Assembly: GCF_000378385.1 (NCBI RefSeq)
Contig: NZ_KB899682.1
Coordinates: 1-45,538, forward strand
DNA length: 45,538 nt
Direction of reading: 5' to 3'
From: Paenibacillus daejeonensis DSM 15491
GTDB taxonomy: Bacteria > Bacillota > Bacilli > Paenibacillales > Paenibacillaceae
This document shows, piece after piece, positions 10,975 to 18,243 of this stretch; within the stretch, counting starts at the first letter, position 1; every line of letters begins with the position of its first letter. A program made the translations under genes and the position numbers. The notes below the pieces were generated by a model that searched no databases, was not told the origin of the DNA, and saw only the letters and a program-made list of their open reading frames with translations.

Positions 10975-12084
10975 TTACCTGGCGACCTGCCCTTCCTTCA
11001 CATGGTATACGCCGGCGTCATGGAGCTTGTGCACCTCGACGCTCTCCAGTCCTGTCGTTGTGATAAAGGTCTGAACCTTGCCTTGAAAGGTCGCAATCAA
11101 TTGATTCTGCCGATTCTGGTCGAGCTCTGATAACACATCGTCCAGGAGCAGCAGGGGATACTCTCCGATCTCCTCGTGGATCAGTTCAATCTCTGCCAGC
11201 TTAAGAGATAATGCAGTCGTCCGCTGCTGGCCTTGCGAGCCATAGACCTGGGCTTCCTTGCCATTGATGAAGAACGCCAGATCATCGCGGTGCGGACCGA
11301 TCATCGTCATGCCTCTGCGCAGCTCCTGATCTCTAACCTGTGATAACTTTATCATAAATTGATCAAATAAAACAGATTCATCTTGGGAGGCATCCACCTC
11401 AAAGGAAGGCCGGTACTGGATCTGCAGCTCCTCGCCGCCGCTGGTGATTCCGGTATGAATCTGCTCGGTCCAGCGCTGCAGCTTATGAATAAAGGTTTGC
11501 CTTTTTTTCATCATTTTAACACCATGCTCGGCCAACTGGGTATTCCAGACCTCCAGCATGGCTTCCTGCACGGAACCGCCGAAGGCAGATTTAAGGTAAT
11601 TGTTGCGCTGAACCAGCACTTTGCCGTACTGCTGGAGCGTATACAAATACCCGGGCTGGACCTGCCCGATCTCCATGTCGAGAAACCGCCGCCTGACGCC
11701 CGGTGTACCTTTGACAATTTCCAAATCCTCCGGAGCGAACATGACCACATTGAGGGTGCCAACAAAATCGCTCAGCTTGCGCTGCTCCAGCCCGTTGATT
11801 CTTGCTTTTTTTCCCTGCGAGGAATAGCTCAGATCCAATTGAACGTTGCCGTACTTCTTCTCCACCTCGCCCCGGATCCGGGCCGTATCTCCCTGCCATC
11901 CGATCAGTTCCTTATCCTTGTTGGTCCGGTGGGACTTGGTGAGCGCCAGAGCAAAGATTGCCTCCAGCAGATTGGTTTTGCCCTGGGCATTAGGTCCGAC
12001 GAACAAATTGACAGCATGTCCCGTATCGAGCTCTAACGCTTCATAATTCCGGTAATTCTGTAAATTAATGTTTTTTAGTCGCAC
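10975..12084 (-). CDS. recF: DNA replication/repair protein RecF
   Basis: RecF, 369 residues, an SMC-like ABC ATPase that helps load RecA at single-strand gaps. Walker A is GPNAQGKTN (residues 30-38). The C-terminal half has the signature region around GPHRDD and Walker B LLLLDDVLSELD. The start is GTG at 12084 (VRLKNINLQNYRNYE), 10 nt after AGGAGG. The same frame runs open upstream for 52 codons, but that stretch overlaps rlbA and has no similarity to RecF. It lies 46 bp after rlbA in the dnaA-dnaN-rlbA-recF operon order. Confidence 0.97.
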   Translation of the reverse strand: MRLKNINLQNYRNYEALELDTGHAVNLFVGPNAQGKTNLLEAIFALALTKSHRTNKDKELIGWQGDTARIRGEVEKKYGNVQLDLSYSSQGKKARINGLEQRKLSDFVGTLNVVMFAPEDLEIVKGTPGVRRRFLDMEIGQVQPGYLYTLQQYGKVLVQRNNYLKSAFGGSVQEAMLEVWNTQLAEHGVKMMKKRQTFIHKLQRWTEQIHTGITSGGEELQIQYRPSFEVDASQDESVLFDQFMIKLSQVRDQELRRGMTMIGPHRDDLAFFINGKEAQVYGSQGQQRTTALSLKLAEIELIHEEIGEYPLLLLDDVLSELDQNRQNQLIATFQGKVQTFITTTGLESVEVHKLHDAGVYHVKEGQVAR

Positions 12085-12130
12085 GCTTCGATGGCCTCCT
12101 GAGAACTGCCCGCAGCGCTTCGCAGGGCGT

Positions 12131-12346
12131 TCATCGCTTGCCGACTGTGAACGCGCCGTAACCGGCGATCTCGATGCGATCCCCGGGATACAGCTTGCGG
12201 CCGCGGCGGTTGTCTGCCTCTCCGTTAATGAGAATCTCATGTTCCTGGAGGAAGAATTTGGCCTGGCCGCCGGTATCGATGCAGTCGGCCAGCTTGAGGA
12301 ACTGGCCGAGCGCGATATAGTCGGTCGAGATTTGAATGTCTTTCAT
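12131..12346 (-). CDS. rlbA: S4-domain RNA-binding protein RlbA (YaaA)
   Basis: A 71-residue S4-domain protein (MKDIQISTDYIALGQFL...), the usual gene between dnaN and recF in Bacillota. The S4 core with GQAKFFLQEHEILINGE and RRGRKLYPGD is clear. The B. subtilis homologue is implicated in ribosome assembly. The start is ATG 12346 after AGGGAGG; a longer ORF upstream to 12496 is open only because it runs through the repeat element. A small hairpin (TTTTGAT/ATCAAAA, 12360-12377) abuts the ribosome site. Confidence 0.93.
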   Translation of the reverse strand: MKDIQISTDYIALGQFLKLADCIDTGGQAKFFLQEHEILINGEADNRRGRKLYPGDRIEIAGYGAFTVGKR

Positions 12347-12370
12347 GTGGAATCCTCCCTTTTGATGCAG

Positions 12371-12526
12371 ATCAAAAATTCGGTTATGAGCACCGAGAAG
12401 GTTGGAGACAGGTGGAACTGAGGAGCGGAGCGTAGTTAAGGCTACGTGAGCACCGGAAGTTTCACCTGAATTCAAGATTCGATGTCGCATCCGCATCCTG
12501 AATCACTTCGTGATCAAAAGCGAACT
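12371..12526 (-). repeat. Intergenic repeat element, copy A (dnaN-rlbA spacer)
   Basis: About 155 bp that matches 36566-36730 in inverted orientation. Shared blocks include CACCGAGAAGGTTGGA, the core TGAGGAGCGGAGCGTAG, then GGCTACGTGAGCACCGGAAG, TTCAAGATTCGATG and CTTCGTGATCAAAAG. The core contains a CGTAG/CTACG hairpin. One end partly keeps the terminal repeat seen in copy B (GTTCGCTTTT) and abuts the dnaN stop codon; the other ends at the rlbA ribosome site. It is therefore transcribed inside an essential operon. I infer a non-coding repeat family; no protein is encoded. Confidence 0.85.
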
Positions 12527-13668
12527 TAACTGGTTGTACGGTAGGGAAGGATCAGATGCAGACTATGGTCATGGTCATTTGGCTTGATCGTGATGGGGCT
12601 CATGGCGCCGTTGAAGCCGATGAACAGCTGCTCACTGTCCAGAACCTTGAGTGTATCGAGCATATATTTGGAATTGAACGCAATCCGCAGCGGTTCGCCT
12701 TCGTAGGATACAGGCGTCAGCTGTTCGGTTACGCGGCCCAGCTCAGAGGAGCTCGATGAGATCTCAATGCTGCCGTCATCGAGTGTCATCAAGCGGACAA
12801 TATTGGTCCGTTCTTCTCTGGACATCAGGTACGCCCGGTCGATCGCTTCAATTAGCGTTTTGGTATCAAGTACCAGTTCGGTTTTATACGCTTGCGGAAT
12901 GATCTTGGTTGTGTCGGGATAGGTGCCATCGAGCAATCTGGAATAGAACAGGACCCGCCCCACCTTGAACAGGATCTGATTGTCGGTAACGACGATCTCG
13001 ACTTGAGCGTTCTGGTCGGGAATGAGCCTGGACAGCTCGCCAAGTGTTCGAGCTGCAACGACAATGTTCGCAAAGCGGTGCTCCGAGTCGGTGTCCACCT
13101 GCGCGGTACGGCTGGCCAGCCGGTGCCGGTCGGTGGCAACGAATTTGAATTGTCCGTCATGCAGATTCCAGAGCACACCAGTTAGAACAGGGGTCTGTTC
13201 GTTGGTGGAAGCAGCAATGGTTGTCTGACGAATCATCATCTTGAGGAGATCGCCTGACATTGTGAAGGCCTCATGCAGCTCAATGGCTGGCAGAACCGGG
13301 AATTCCTCCGGATCCAGGCCGACCATTTGGATGTCGGTGGAACCAGAGCGGATCATCGTTTGGAACTGCTGTTGCACTTCAATCTCTACTTCATTGGCTG
13401 GTAGCTTCTTAATAATCTCCACAAAGAACTTGGCAGGCAATACGACGCTGCCTGGTTTGTCGATGCGTGCAGCAACTTTGTCACCGAGTTCTACCGGAAT
13501 GAAGCTTTGAATAGATATATCAGTATCACTTGCAGTGAGCGTCACGCCTTGGTGGGTTACATCCATCTTGATACCGCCAAGGATTGGAATGGCCGGTCTG
13601 GAAGAACTCGCTTTGGCCACTTGCTGAATCGCTTCGTTCAGTTCGTTTTTCAGGATCATTAATTTCAT
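12526..13668 (-). CDS. dnaN: DNA polymerase III beta sliding clamp
   Basis: DnaN, 380 residues, the ring-shaped processivity clamp. It starts MKLMILKNELNEAIQQVAKASSSRP and ends LILPYRTTS, close to the usual MPMR-type C-terminus. Three clamp folds fit the length. The start is ATG 13668 after AGGAGTGAAACC; thirteen upstream in-frame codons lack a ribosome site. The 258-bp spacer to dnaA carries the unwinding module of oriC. Immediately 3' of its stop codon lies repeat copy A. Confidence 0.97.
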   Translation of the reverse strand: MKLMILKNELNEAIQQVAKASSSRPAIPILGGIKMDVTHQGVTLTASDTDISIQSFIPVELGDKVAARIDKPGSVVLPAKFFVEIIKKLPANEVEIEVQQQFQTMIRSGSTDIQMVGLDPEEFPVLPAIELHEAFTMSGDLLKMMIRQTTIAASTNEQTPVLTGVLWNLHDGQFKFVATDRHRLASRTAQVDTDSEHRFANIVVAARTLGELSRLIPDQNAQVEIVVTDNQILFKVGRVLFYSRLLDGTYPDTTKIIPQAYKTELVLDTKTLIEAIDRAYLMSREERTNIVRLMTLDDGSIEISSSSSELGRVTEQLTPVSYEGEPLRIAFNSKYMLDTLKVLDSEQLFIGFNGAMSPITIKPNDHDHSLHLILPYRTTS

Positions 13669-13731
13669 GGTTTCACTCCTAAGACCATTGGGGATTGGGC
13701 AGGGCATGAATCGGCTTGCCGATGCTGCTTG

Positions 13732-13840
13732 TATAGATGTTATTAGATCTTAAAAACTAGTAGTCGTAGTAGTAGGGACACTGAATATGTGAATAAGTGG
13801 ACAAAACGTTGATCAAGCAAGCTTATCCACATGTGTATAG
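13732..13840 (-). other. oriC unwinding region: AT-rich DUE, DnaA-trios and DnaA boxes
   Basis: Read in the direction of dnaA: a DnaA box TTATCCACA (13823-13831, plus strand) with a back-to-back degenerate box (13832-13840), a box TTATTCACA on the minus strand (13788-13796), a short GC-richer stretch (13776-13781), then six trinucleotides (13758-13775; plus strand TAG TAG TCG TAG TAG TAG), then an AT-rich tract (13732-13757). This matches the order of the B. subtilis basal unwinding system, where DnaA loaded on boxes extends along DnaA-trios into the duplex-unwinding element. Confidence 0.85.
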
Positions 13841-13861
13841 CGTGTGCATAGGCTTGCTTGA
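13813..13861. repeat. Inverted repeat flanking the main dnaA-dnaN DnaA box
   Basis: TCAAGCAAGC (13813-13822) and GCTTGCTTGA (13852-13861) form a perfect 10-bp inverted repeat around the DnaA box pair at 13823-13840. Its role is unknown. Confidence 0.6.
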
Positions 13862-13881
13862 ATTATAAAACTTAATAGGTG

Positions 13882-13917
13882 TTATTCACAACCGTCTGCA
13901 TGCGCTCGTCGGTTGTT
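13882..13917 (-). other. DnaA box and hairpin just after the dnaA stop codon
   Basis: A box TTATTCACA (13882-13890, one mismatch) overlaps a 7-bp stem ACAACCG/CGGTTGT (13888-13917) located 10 bp past the dnaA stop. There is no T-run, so this is not a typical terminator, in keeping with dnaA-dnaN co-transcription. Confidence 0.45.
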
Positions 13918-13926
13918 TTGGTATGA

Positions 13927-15279
13927 CTACGTATTGGTTTTGATCTTTTCGGTCAAATTTTGAACGATTTTGTATAGCTCCTGGTCCAGCTTGAGCTGCT
14001 GATAGATTTTCTCGTGCGCATGGATGACCGTGGTATGGTCGCGCCCGCCAAAAGCTTCGCCGATCTTGGGTAAGGAATAGTCAGTAACTTCCCTGGCAAT
14101 GTACATCGCAATCTGCCGCGGGAAGGCAACGGCTTTGGTGCGCTTTCGCGCTTTAAAATCCTCCAGTTTAAGGCCATAGAATTCACCGACCTTTTGCTGA
14201 ATATCCTGGATGGTGATCATCTTGGGCCGGCTGGAAGGAATAATATCCTTGAGTGCCTCTGCAGCTAGATGAGAAGAGATATCCTCATTAATGAGCGAGG
14301 AGTAGGCGACGACACGGATGAGGGCGCCTTCCAGCTCCCGGATATTCGTATCGATCTGACTTGCGATATACACCATGGCCTCATTCGGAATATCCAGGTT
14401 CTCGGCCTTGGCCTTCTTGCGCAGAATCGCAATCCGCGTCTCCAGGTCAGGCGGTTGAATATCCGTAATCAGTCCCCATTCGAAGCGGGATCTGAGCCGC
14501 TCTTCGAGTGTTGGAATCTCCTTGGGCGGTCGGTCGGAGGAGATAATGATCTGCTTGCGTTCCTCGTGCAGTGCATTAAAGGTATGGAAAAATTCCTCCT
14601 GAGTCTGCTCCTTGCCAGCGAGAAACTGGATATCATCGATCAGCAGCACGTCGATATTGCGGTATTTGATCCGAAAGCTCTCGCCGCGGTTGTCCCGGAT
14701 CGCATTAATGAACTCGTTGGTGAACTTCTCGGAGGAAATATACAGCACGCGTGTGCTGGGATTGTGATCCATAATATAATGCCCGATTGCATGCATAAGA
14801 TGCGTCTTGCCGAGTCCTACGCCCCCGTATAGAAACAGGGGATTGTACGCTTTGGCCGGCGCTTCGGCAACAGCCAGCGATGCCGCATGGGCAAACCGGT
14901 TGTTGGCTCCGATGACAAAGGTGTCAAAGGTGTATTTGGGGTTAAGCATGTGGGAAAACGGCTCTTCCTGCACCTGCGGCGTCTCTTGAATGATATAAGG
15001 CTGGACGACGGCAGGCTCAGGGGGTTTGTTTTCTTCAATGACGAACTTGATATCCACCTCGCGCCCCAAATATTCATATAATGTTGTCCGCACCAGTTTG
15101 GTATAACGCCCCTCCAGCCACTCCGCAGCGAAAGTCGTCGGCGCCGAGATGACCACCATGTCATCACTAAGAAACGACGCCTTGGTCGCCTTGAACCAGG
15201 TGTCGAAGCTCGGTTTGCTTAATTTGGTTTGGATAATCGATAACACTTGCTGCCACATTTCGTGGGTATGGTTATCCAC
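13927..15279 (-). CDS. dnaA: Chromosomal replication initiator protein DnaA
   Basis: DnaA, 450 residues. Domain I is at the N-terminus ([23 protein letters not shown]), followed by a short linker. The AAA+ domain has Walker [11 protein letters not shown] and Walker [14 protein letters not shown]. The C-terminal DnaA-box-binding helix-turn-helix has [12 protein letters not shown]. The start is GTG 15279, 9 nt after AAGGAG. The start codon is embedded in a perfect DnaA box (TTATCCACA, 15272-15280), suggesting direct self-control. It is the first gene of the dnaA-dnaN-rlbA-recF cluster and is transcribed leftward from oriC. Confidence 0.98.
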   Translation of the reverse strand: MDNHTHEMWQQVLSIIQTKLSKPSFDTWFKATKASFLSDDMVVISAPTTFAAEWLEGRYTKLVRTTLYEYLGREVDIKFVIEENKPPEPAVVQPYIIQETPQVQEEPFSHMLNPKYTFDTFVIGANNRFAHAASLAVAEAPAKAYNPLFLYGGVGLGKTHLMHAIGHYIMDHNPSTRVLYISSEKFTNEFINAIRDNRGESFRIKYRNIDVLLIDDIQFLAGKEQTQEEFFHTFNALHEERKQIIISSDRPPKEIPTLEERLRSRFEWGLITDIQPPDLETRIAILRKKAKAENLDIPNEAMVYIASQIDTNIRELEGALIRVVAYSSLINEDISSHLAAEALKDIIPSSRPKMITIQDIQQKVGEFYGLKLEDFKARKRTKAVAFPRQIAMYIAREVTDYSLPKIGEAFGGRDHTTVIHAHEKIYQQLKLDQELYKIVQNLTEKIKTNT

Positions 15280-15317
15280 AGACGGTCACTCCTTATCCGG
15301 TCAGTCCACTCTCAGCA

Positions 15318-15324
15318 TGTCGAA
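15318..15324 (+). promoter_or_regulatory. Possible Spo0A box in the dnaA leader
   Basis: A perfect TGTCGAA heptamer (0A-box core) lies 38 bp upstream of the dnaA start codon. Spo0A binding at oriC is known in B. subtilis. A 7-mer alone is weak evidence. Confidence 0.35.
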
Positions 15325-15348
15325 GTTATGAAGGAGGGAAACAAGCAT

Positions 15349-15405
15349 ACGACGGCAAAAGCGTCGTGCAAAAACGACTCCGCTCATCCCTGACGGATGG
15401 CGGAG
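15349..15405 (-). promoter_or_regulatory. Terminator-like and alternative hairpins in the dnaA leader
   Basis: In the direction of dnaA, a stem CTCCGC/GCGGAG extended by CATCC/GGATG with one bulged base (15378-15405) is followed by TCGTTTTTGC, resembling an intrinsic terminator about 100 nt before dnaA. Just downstream, ACGACG/CGTCGT (15349-15367) forms a second hairpin. Its first arm can instead pair with the GTCGT that trails the first stem, so the two folds are mutually exclusive. Attenuation is an inference. Confidence 0.45.
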
Positions 15406-15426
15406 AGCTCATCAAGTAGTAGGTAA

Positions 15427-15443
15427 CACCATAATTTATGGTG
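15427..15443. promoter_or_regulatory. 17-bp palindrome upstream of dnaA
   Basis: CACCATAATTTATGGTG is a perfect 8-bp inverted repeat around one central base, of operator-like size. The binding protein is unknown. It is AT-rich and lies between the leader hairpins and the DnaA boxes. Confidence 0.45.
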
Positions 15444-15710
15444 AAACATGTCGCGTTTGGACTTCAACTATCCACATTGTTAAGAGATGTGGCGCAGAAG
15501 TTATAAGAAGGGAACAACAATTGTTCACAATGTTATCCACAGGGTGTTGATAAATATGGGGATTAACTACCGTCATCCACAACGAAAACAAATCTATCAT
15601 AGCAAAATTAACCCTTGATTTCAATGCGATTTCGGATATTATCCACAATTACAATAGGTTGTGTATAAAAGTTATCTACAACACTAGATATTGTTTATAT
15701 CTTGTTAAGA

Positions 15711-15717
15711 TTCGACA
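15711..15717 (-). promoter_or_regulatory. Possible Spo0A box among oriC DnaA boxes
   Basis: The minus strand reads TTGTCGAA (15711-15718), matching the extended 0A-box consensus, between DnaA boxes at 15672 and 15743. This is suggestive of sporulation control of initiation but is only a short match. Confidence 0.42.
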
Positions 15718-15950
15718 ACAGCTGTGGAAATCTCCGAAAAAATTATACACAGGTTGCTATAAACCGTCGAATGGAAGGAGAACGACAAGACACCCTGGCG
15801 AAAAATTGCATCCCGCGTCGAACTGTGGATAACGATCAAAGGACGGGTGAGATCGTGGGAGGCGTGTCCGGATCTGTCGTATGAGGAGCAGCCAGATGGG
15901 GCAGGCTGGAGGAAGGGTAGGTTAGATCAACGGACGACTTATAATTTGCA

Positions 15951-15979
15951 TTGACTTTTGGTGGGTGACATGGTTAAAT
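15951..15979 (+). promoter_or_regulatory. Promoter of rpmH
   Basis: TTGACT (15951-15956), a 17-nt spacer and TTAAAT (15974-15979), 75 bp before the rpmH start codon. The near-consensus -35 supports a sigma-A promoter driving rpmH and possibly rnpA. Confidence 0.65.
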
Positions 15980-16053
15980 GGAAAAAGGCGTTTTTTCTGA
16001 TGGTTTTCAACGGAAAATGTTCATTATAGATTGTGTCAGGGAGGTGCAGCAGA

Positions 16054-16188
16054 ATGAGACCGACATTCAGACCGAATGTAAGCAAGCGCAAAAAAGTGCA
16101 TGGCTTCCGTAAACGGATGAGTTCCAAAAACGGCCGCAAAGTATTGAGCGCCCGTCGCCAGAAGGGCCGTAAAGTATTGAGCGCGTAA
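16054..16188 (+). CDS. rpmH: 50S ribosomal protein L34
   Basis: L34 of 44 residues, highly basic, beginning [18 protein letters not shown] and ending [10 protein letters not shown], the typical sequence and length. The ribosome site GGGAGGTG lies upstream of ATG 16054. It is the first gene right of oriC, as in nearly all bacteria, and is followed at once by a strong terminator, so rnpA expression probably needs read-through or its own promoter. Confidence 0.98.
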   Translation: MRPTFRPNVSKRKKVHGFRKRMSSKNGRKVLSARRQKGRKVLSA

Positions 16189-16193
16189 ACTCG

Positions 16194-16221
16194 AAGACCA
16201 CCGCCAAGTGGTCTTTTTTTT
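16194..16221 (+). terminator. Terminator after rpmH
   Basis: Stem AAGACCAC/GTGGTCTT with loop CGCCAA and eight T residues, 5 bp after the rpmH stop. It lies between rpmH and rnpA and may adjust their very different expression levels. Confidence 0.9.
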
Positions 16222-16301
16222 AAAATTTTTAGCAGTGCCATGACGATCATGCCGTCTGGCTCGAATCGATAAGAAGTATCAGAGTACGGAGGAAAGCGCT
16301 C

Positions 16302-16673
16302 GTGCATAGAAAACTGCGTCTACGTAACAGGAAGGACTTCAGCCGGGTTTACCGTGGCGGCCGTTCATTTGCCAACAGCCAGTTGGTGGTCTACTGGTCG
16401 AAGAAGTCTGATATCCCGCAGTTCAGGCTGGGCGTATCGGTGAGCAAGAAACTGGGCAACGCGGTCTTCCGCAACCGGATGCGCCGGGTGCTCAAGGAAA
16501 TCGTCCGACTGAATGCGGATCGCATCGCCGAACATACCGATCTGATCCTGATCGCGCGCAAGCCGTCGGTTCGGATGAGCTCCCAGGAGCTCGAGAAGAG
16601 CGTCATGCATGTCCTGAAAAAAGCGAATCTGCTGAAGCCCCGTCCGCCCCGTCCGCCCCGTCCGCCATCCTGA
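16302..16673 (+). CDS. rnpA: Ribonuclease P protein component
   Basis: RnpA, 123 residues, the basic protein subunit that assists the RNase P RNA in removing tRNA 5' leaders. The signature is GVSVSKKLGNAVFRNRMRRVLKE. The start is GTG 16302 after GGAGG. The C-terminus carries a short proline-arginine extension (PRPPRPPRPPS) encoded by tandem 9-nt repeats near 16640-16670, a candidate length-variable tail. It lies between rpmH and yidC, the usual order. Confidence 0.96.
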   Translation: MHRKLRLRNRKDFSRVYRGGRSFANSQLVVYWSKKSDIPQFRLGVSVSKKLGNAVFRNRMRRVLKEIVRLNADRIAEHTDLILIARKPSVRMSSQELEKSVMHVLKKANLLKPRPPRPPRPPS

Positions 16674-16769
16674 AAAGGAGCCGATTCGGCGGATGTCCGG
16701 GCTGTTTCTTTGTTGTACAATATATGGTATAGTTTATTTTGCAAGTTGCTTCCTTAGAGAGGAGTTTTG

Positions 16770-17537
16770 ATGTTGTCTCGGATGACAAAGAAAAGATGGC
16801 TGCTGGTTCTTACCATGCTGCTGTTCGTCGTCTTCCTGGCAGGCTGTGTGCCGGCCGATCATACGACGAAAACAGAAGATCTGCTGCAAGGCAACTTCTG
16901 GGAGCGCAATGTCGTGTATTATTTTGCGCTCATGCTGGACACATTTGCTAACTGGTTCCAGGGCTCGTACGGATTATCCATCCTGATGCTTACCATCATC
17001 GTGCGAACGATTATTCTGCCGCTTACATTGAAGCAGTATAAGAGCTCCAAGGCAATGCAGGCGCTGCAGCCTGAGATGAAGAAGATCAAGGACAAGTACA
17101 AGGATGATCCGAAGAAACAGCAAGAAGAGACGATGAAGCTGTTCCAGCAGCACCAAGTAAATCCGCTAGCCGGTTGTTTGCCGCTCTTGATTCAGATGCC
17201 AATCTTCATCGCGTTGTACAATGCCATCTACGGCAACGACCAGATCCGGGAGCATACATTCCTCTGGTTGCAGCTTGGTCAGACGGATCCTTATTACATC
17301 CTGCCGATTATAGCTGCCATTACGACCTATCTTCAAACGAAGATGATGCCGCAGCAGCCGAACAATCCCTTGCAAGCGATCATGCTGATTTTCCCGGTAT
17401 TGATCTTTGTCATGGCGATTTCGTTCCCAGCCGCGCTGCCGCTCTATTGGGTATACAGTAACATTTACACCATCATTCAAAACTATTTCCTATATGTACG
17501 TAATGCTGACAAGGGCAAGGAGGTTCCTGCCAAGTGA
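16770..17537 (+). CDS. yidC: Membrane protein insertase YidC/SpoIIIJ
   Basis: A 255-residue YidC1/SpoIIIJ-type insertase that places proteins into the membrane alone or with Sec. It has a lipoprotein signal peptide (lipobox LAGC, Cys26), a first transmembrane segment around YGLSILMLTIIVRTIILPLT with the conserved groove arginine, a cytoplasmic charged hairpin (KKIKDKYKDDPKKQQEE), and further membrane segments PLLIQMPIFIALY and FPAALPLYWVYSN. The start is ATG 16770, 5 nt after GGAG; the TTG directly before it is in frame but too close to the ribosome site. Its stop overlaps the jag start (GTGA), so the two are translationally coupled. Confidence 0.95.
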   Translation: MLSRMTKKRWLLVLTMLLFVVFLAGCVPADHTTKTEDLLQGNFWERNVVYYFALMLDTFANWFQGSYGLSILMLTIIVRTIILPLTLKQYKSSKAMQALQPEMKKIKDKYKDDPKKQQEETMKLFQQHQVNPLAGCLPLLIQMPIFIALYNAIYGNDQIREHTFLWLQLGQTDPYYILPIIAAITTYLQTKMMPQQPNNPLQAIMLIFPVLIFVMAISFPAALPLYWVYSNIYTIIQNYFLYVRNADKGKEVPAK

Positions 17538-18157
17538 AAAAACTCGTCGCATCAGGGAAAACAGTAGAAGATGCTGTACACAACGGGTTATCGCAATTGC
17601 AATTAACAGAGGATCGTGTCCGTATTACTGTTCTGGAGCAACCTTCCAAAGGTTTGTTCGGATGGTTCGGAGCCAAGGATGCCCAGGTTGAACTGGAGGC
17701 CATTCCCGATCCGGCGGAGGAAGCCGAACGCTTCCTGCGGGAAGTCGCGCGCGCAATGGGGATTGACGTCAGCGTCGAATATCAGAAGACCCGCGAAGGT
17801 CTCGTGCTGGCTATGTCCGGTGGGGACGAGCTGGGAATGATGATCGGACGGCGCGGACAAACCCTCGACGCCTTGCAATATCTGGCCAATATCGTGGCCA
17901 ATCGATACACCGACAGCCATTTTCGACTGGTGCTTGATGCCGAGAATTTTCGACAGCGCAGACGCAAAACCTTGGAGGACCTGGCTGACCGACTGGCCGG
18001 ACGCGTCATCCGCACCCGCAAGGAAGTGGTGCTGGAGCCGATGTCCGCTCATGAACGGAAGGTCATCCACTCCAGGTTGCAGCAGCATGACCGGGTGCGC
18101 ACGCACAGCAAAGGGGACGAGCCCCATCGGCGTGTCGTCATTGCTCTGAAGCCTTGA
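17534..18157 (+). CDS. jag: RNA-binding protein Jag (KhpB/EloR)
   Basis: A 207-residue protein with three domains: Jag-N (about 1-50, GKTVEDAVHNGLSQL...KGLFGWFG), a KH domain with the GxxG loop in GMMIGRRGQTLDALQYL, and a C-terminal R3H domain (SAHERKVIHSRLQ). Jag homologues bind RNA and affect cell elongation and sporulation. The GTG start overlaps the yidC stop by 4 bp. The yidC-jag pairing near oriC is conserved across Bacillota. Confidence 0.95.
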   Translation: MKKLVASGKTVEDAVHNGLSQLQLTEDRVRITVLEQPSKGLFGWFGAKDAQVELEAIPDPAEEAERFLREVARAMGIDVSVEYQKTREGLVLAMSGGDELGMMIGRRGQTLDALQYLANIVANRYTDSHFRLVLDAENFRQRRRKTLEDLADRLAGRVIRTRKEVVLEPMSAHERKVIHSRLQQHDRVRTHSKGDEPHRRVVIALKP

Positions 18158-18182
18158 TTAAGCTACGTATTCAAACTAAGAT

Positions 18183-18222
18183 GACCGTCTCCCGCATAAG
18201 GGCAGGCGGTCTATTAAAATTT
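18183..18222 (+). terminator. Possible weak terminator after jag
   Basis: A GACCG...CGGTC stem with inner CCC/GGG (18183-18211) is followed by CTATTAAAATTT. The T-run is poor, so termination is probably partial and mnmE may be co-transcribed. Confidence 0.4.
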
Positions 18223-18243
18223 AACTCCAAAACAAGGTGGTGA

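Larger units (their letters stand above)
15272..15832. other. oriC DnaA-box cluster upstream of dnaA
   Basis: Perfect TTATCCACA boxes lie at 15272-15280, 15533-15541, 15639-15647 and, on the minus strand, 15824-15832. One-mismatch boxes lie at 15468, 15545 (minus), 15573, 15660 (minus), 15672 and 15743. A two-mismatch box lies at 15521. The 774-bp dnaA-rpmH spacer has no gene. The position and density match the incA/incB part of a Bacillus-type bipartite origin, the other part being 13732-13890. Coordinates cover the boxes, not experimentally defined limits. Confidence 0.9.

Noticed and set aside
12085-12240. 52-codon N-terminal extension of RecF
   Set aside because: It overlaps rlbA in another frame and lacks RecF similarity; GTG 12084 gives the normal N-terminus.
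12347-12496. Fifty-codon N-terminal extension of RlbA
   Set aside because: It is only the open frame through repeat copy A; the S4 protein starts at ATG 12346 with a good ribosome site.
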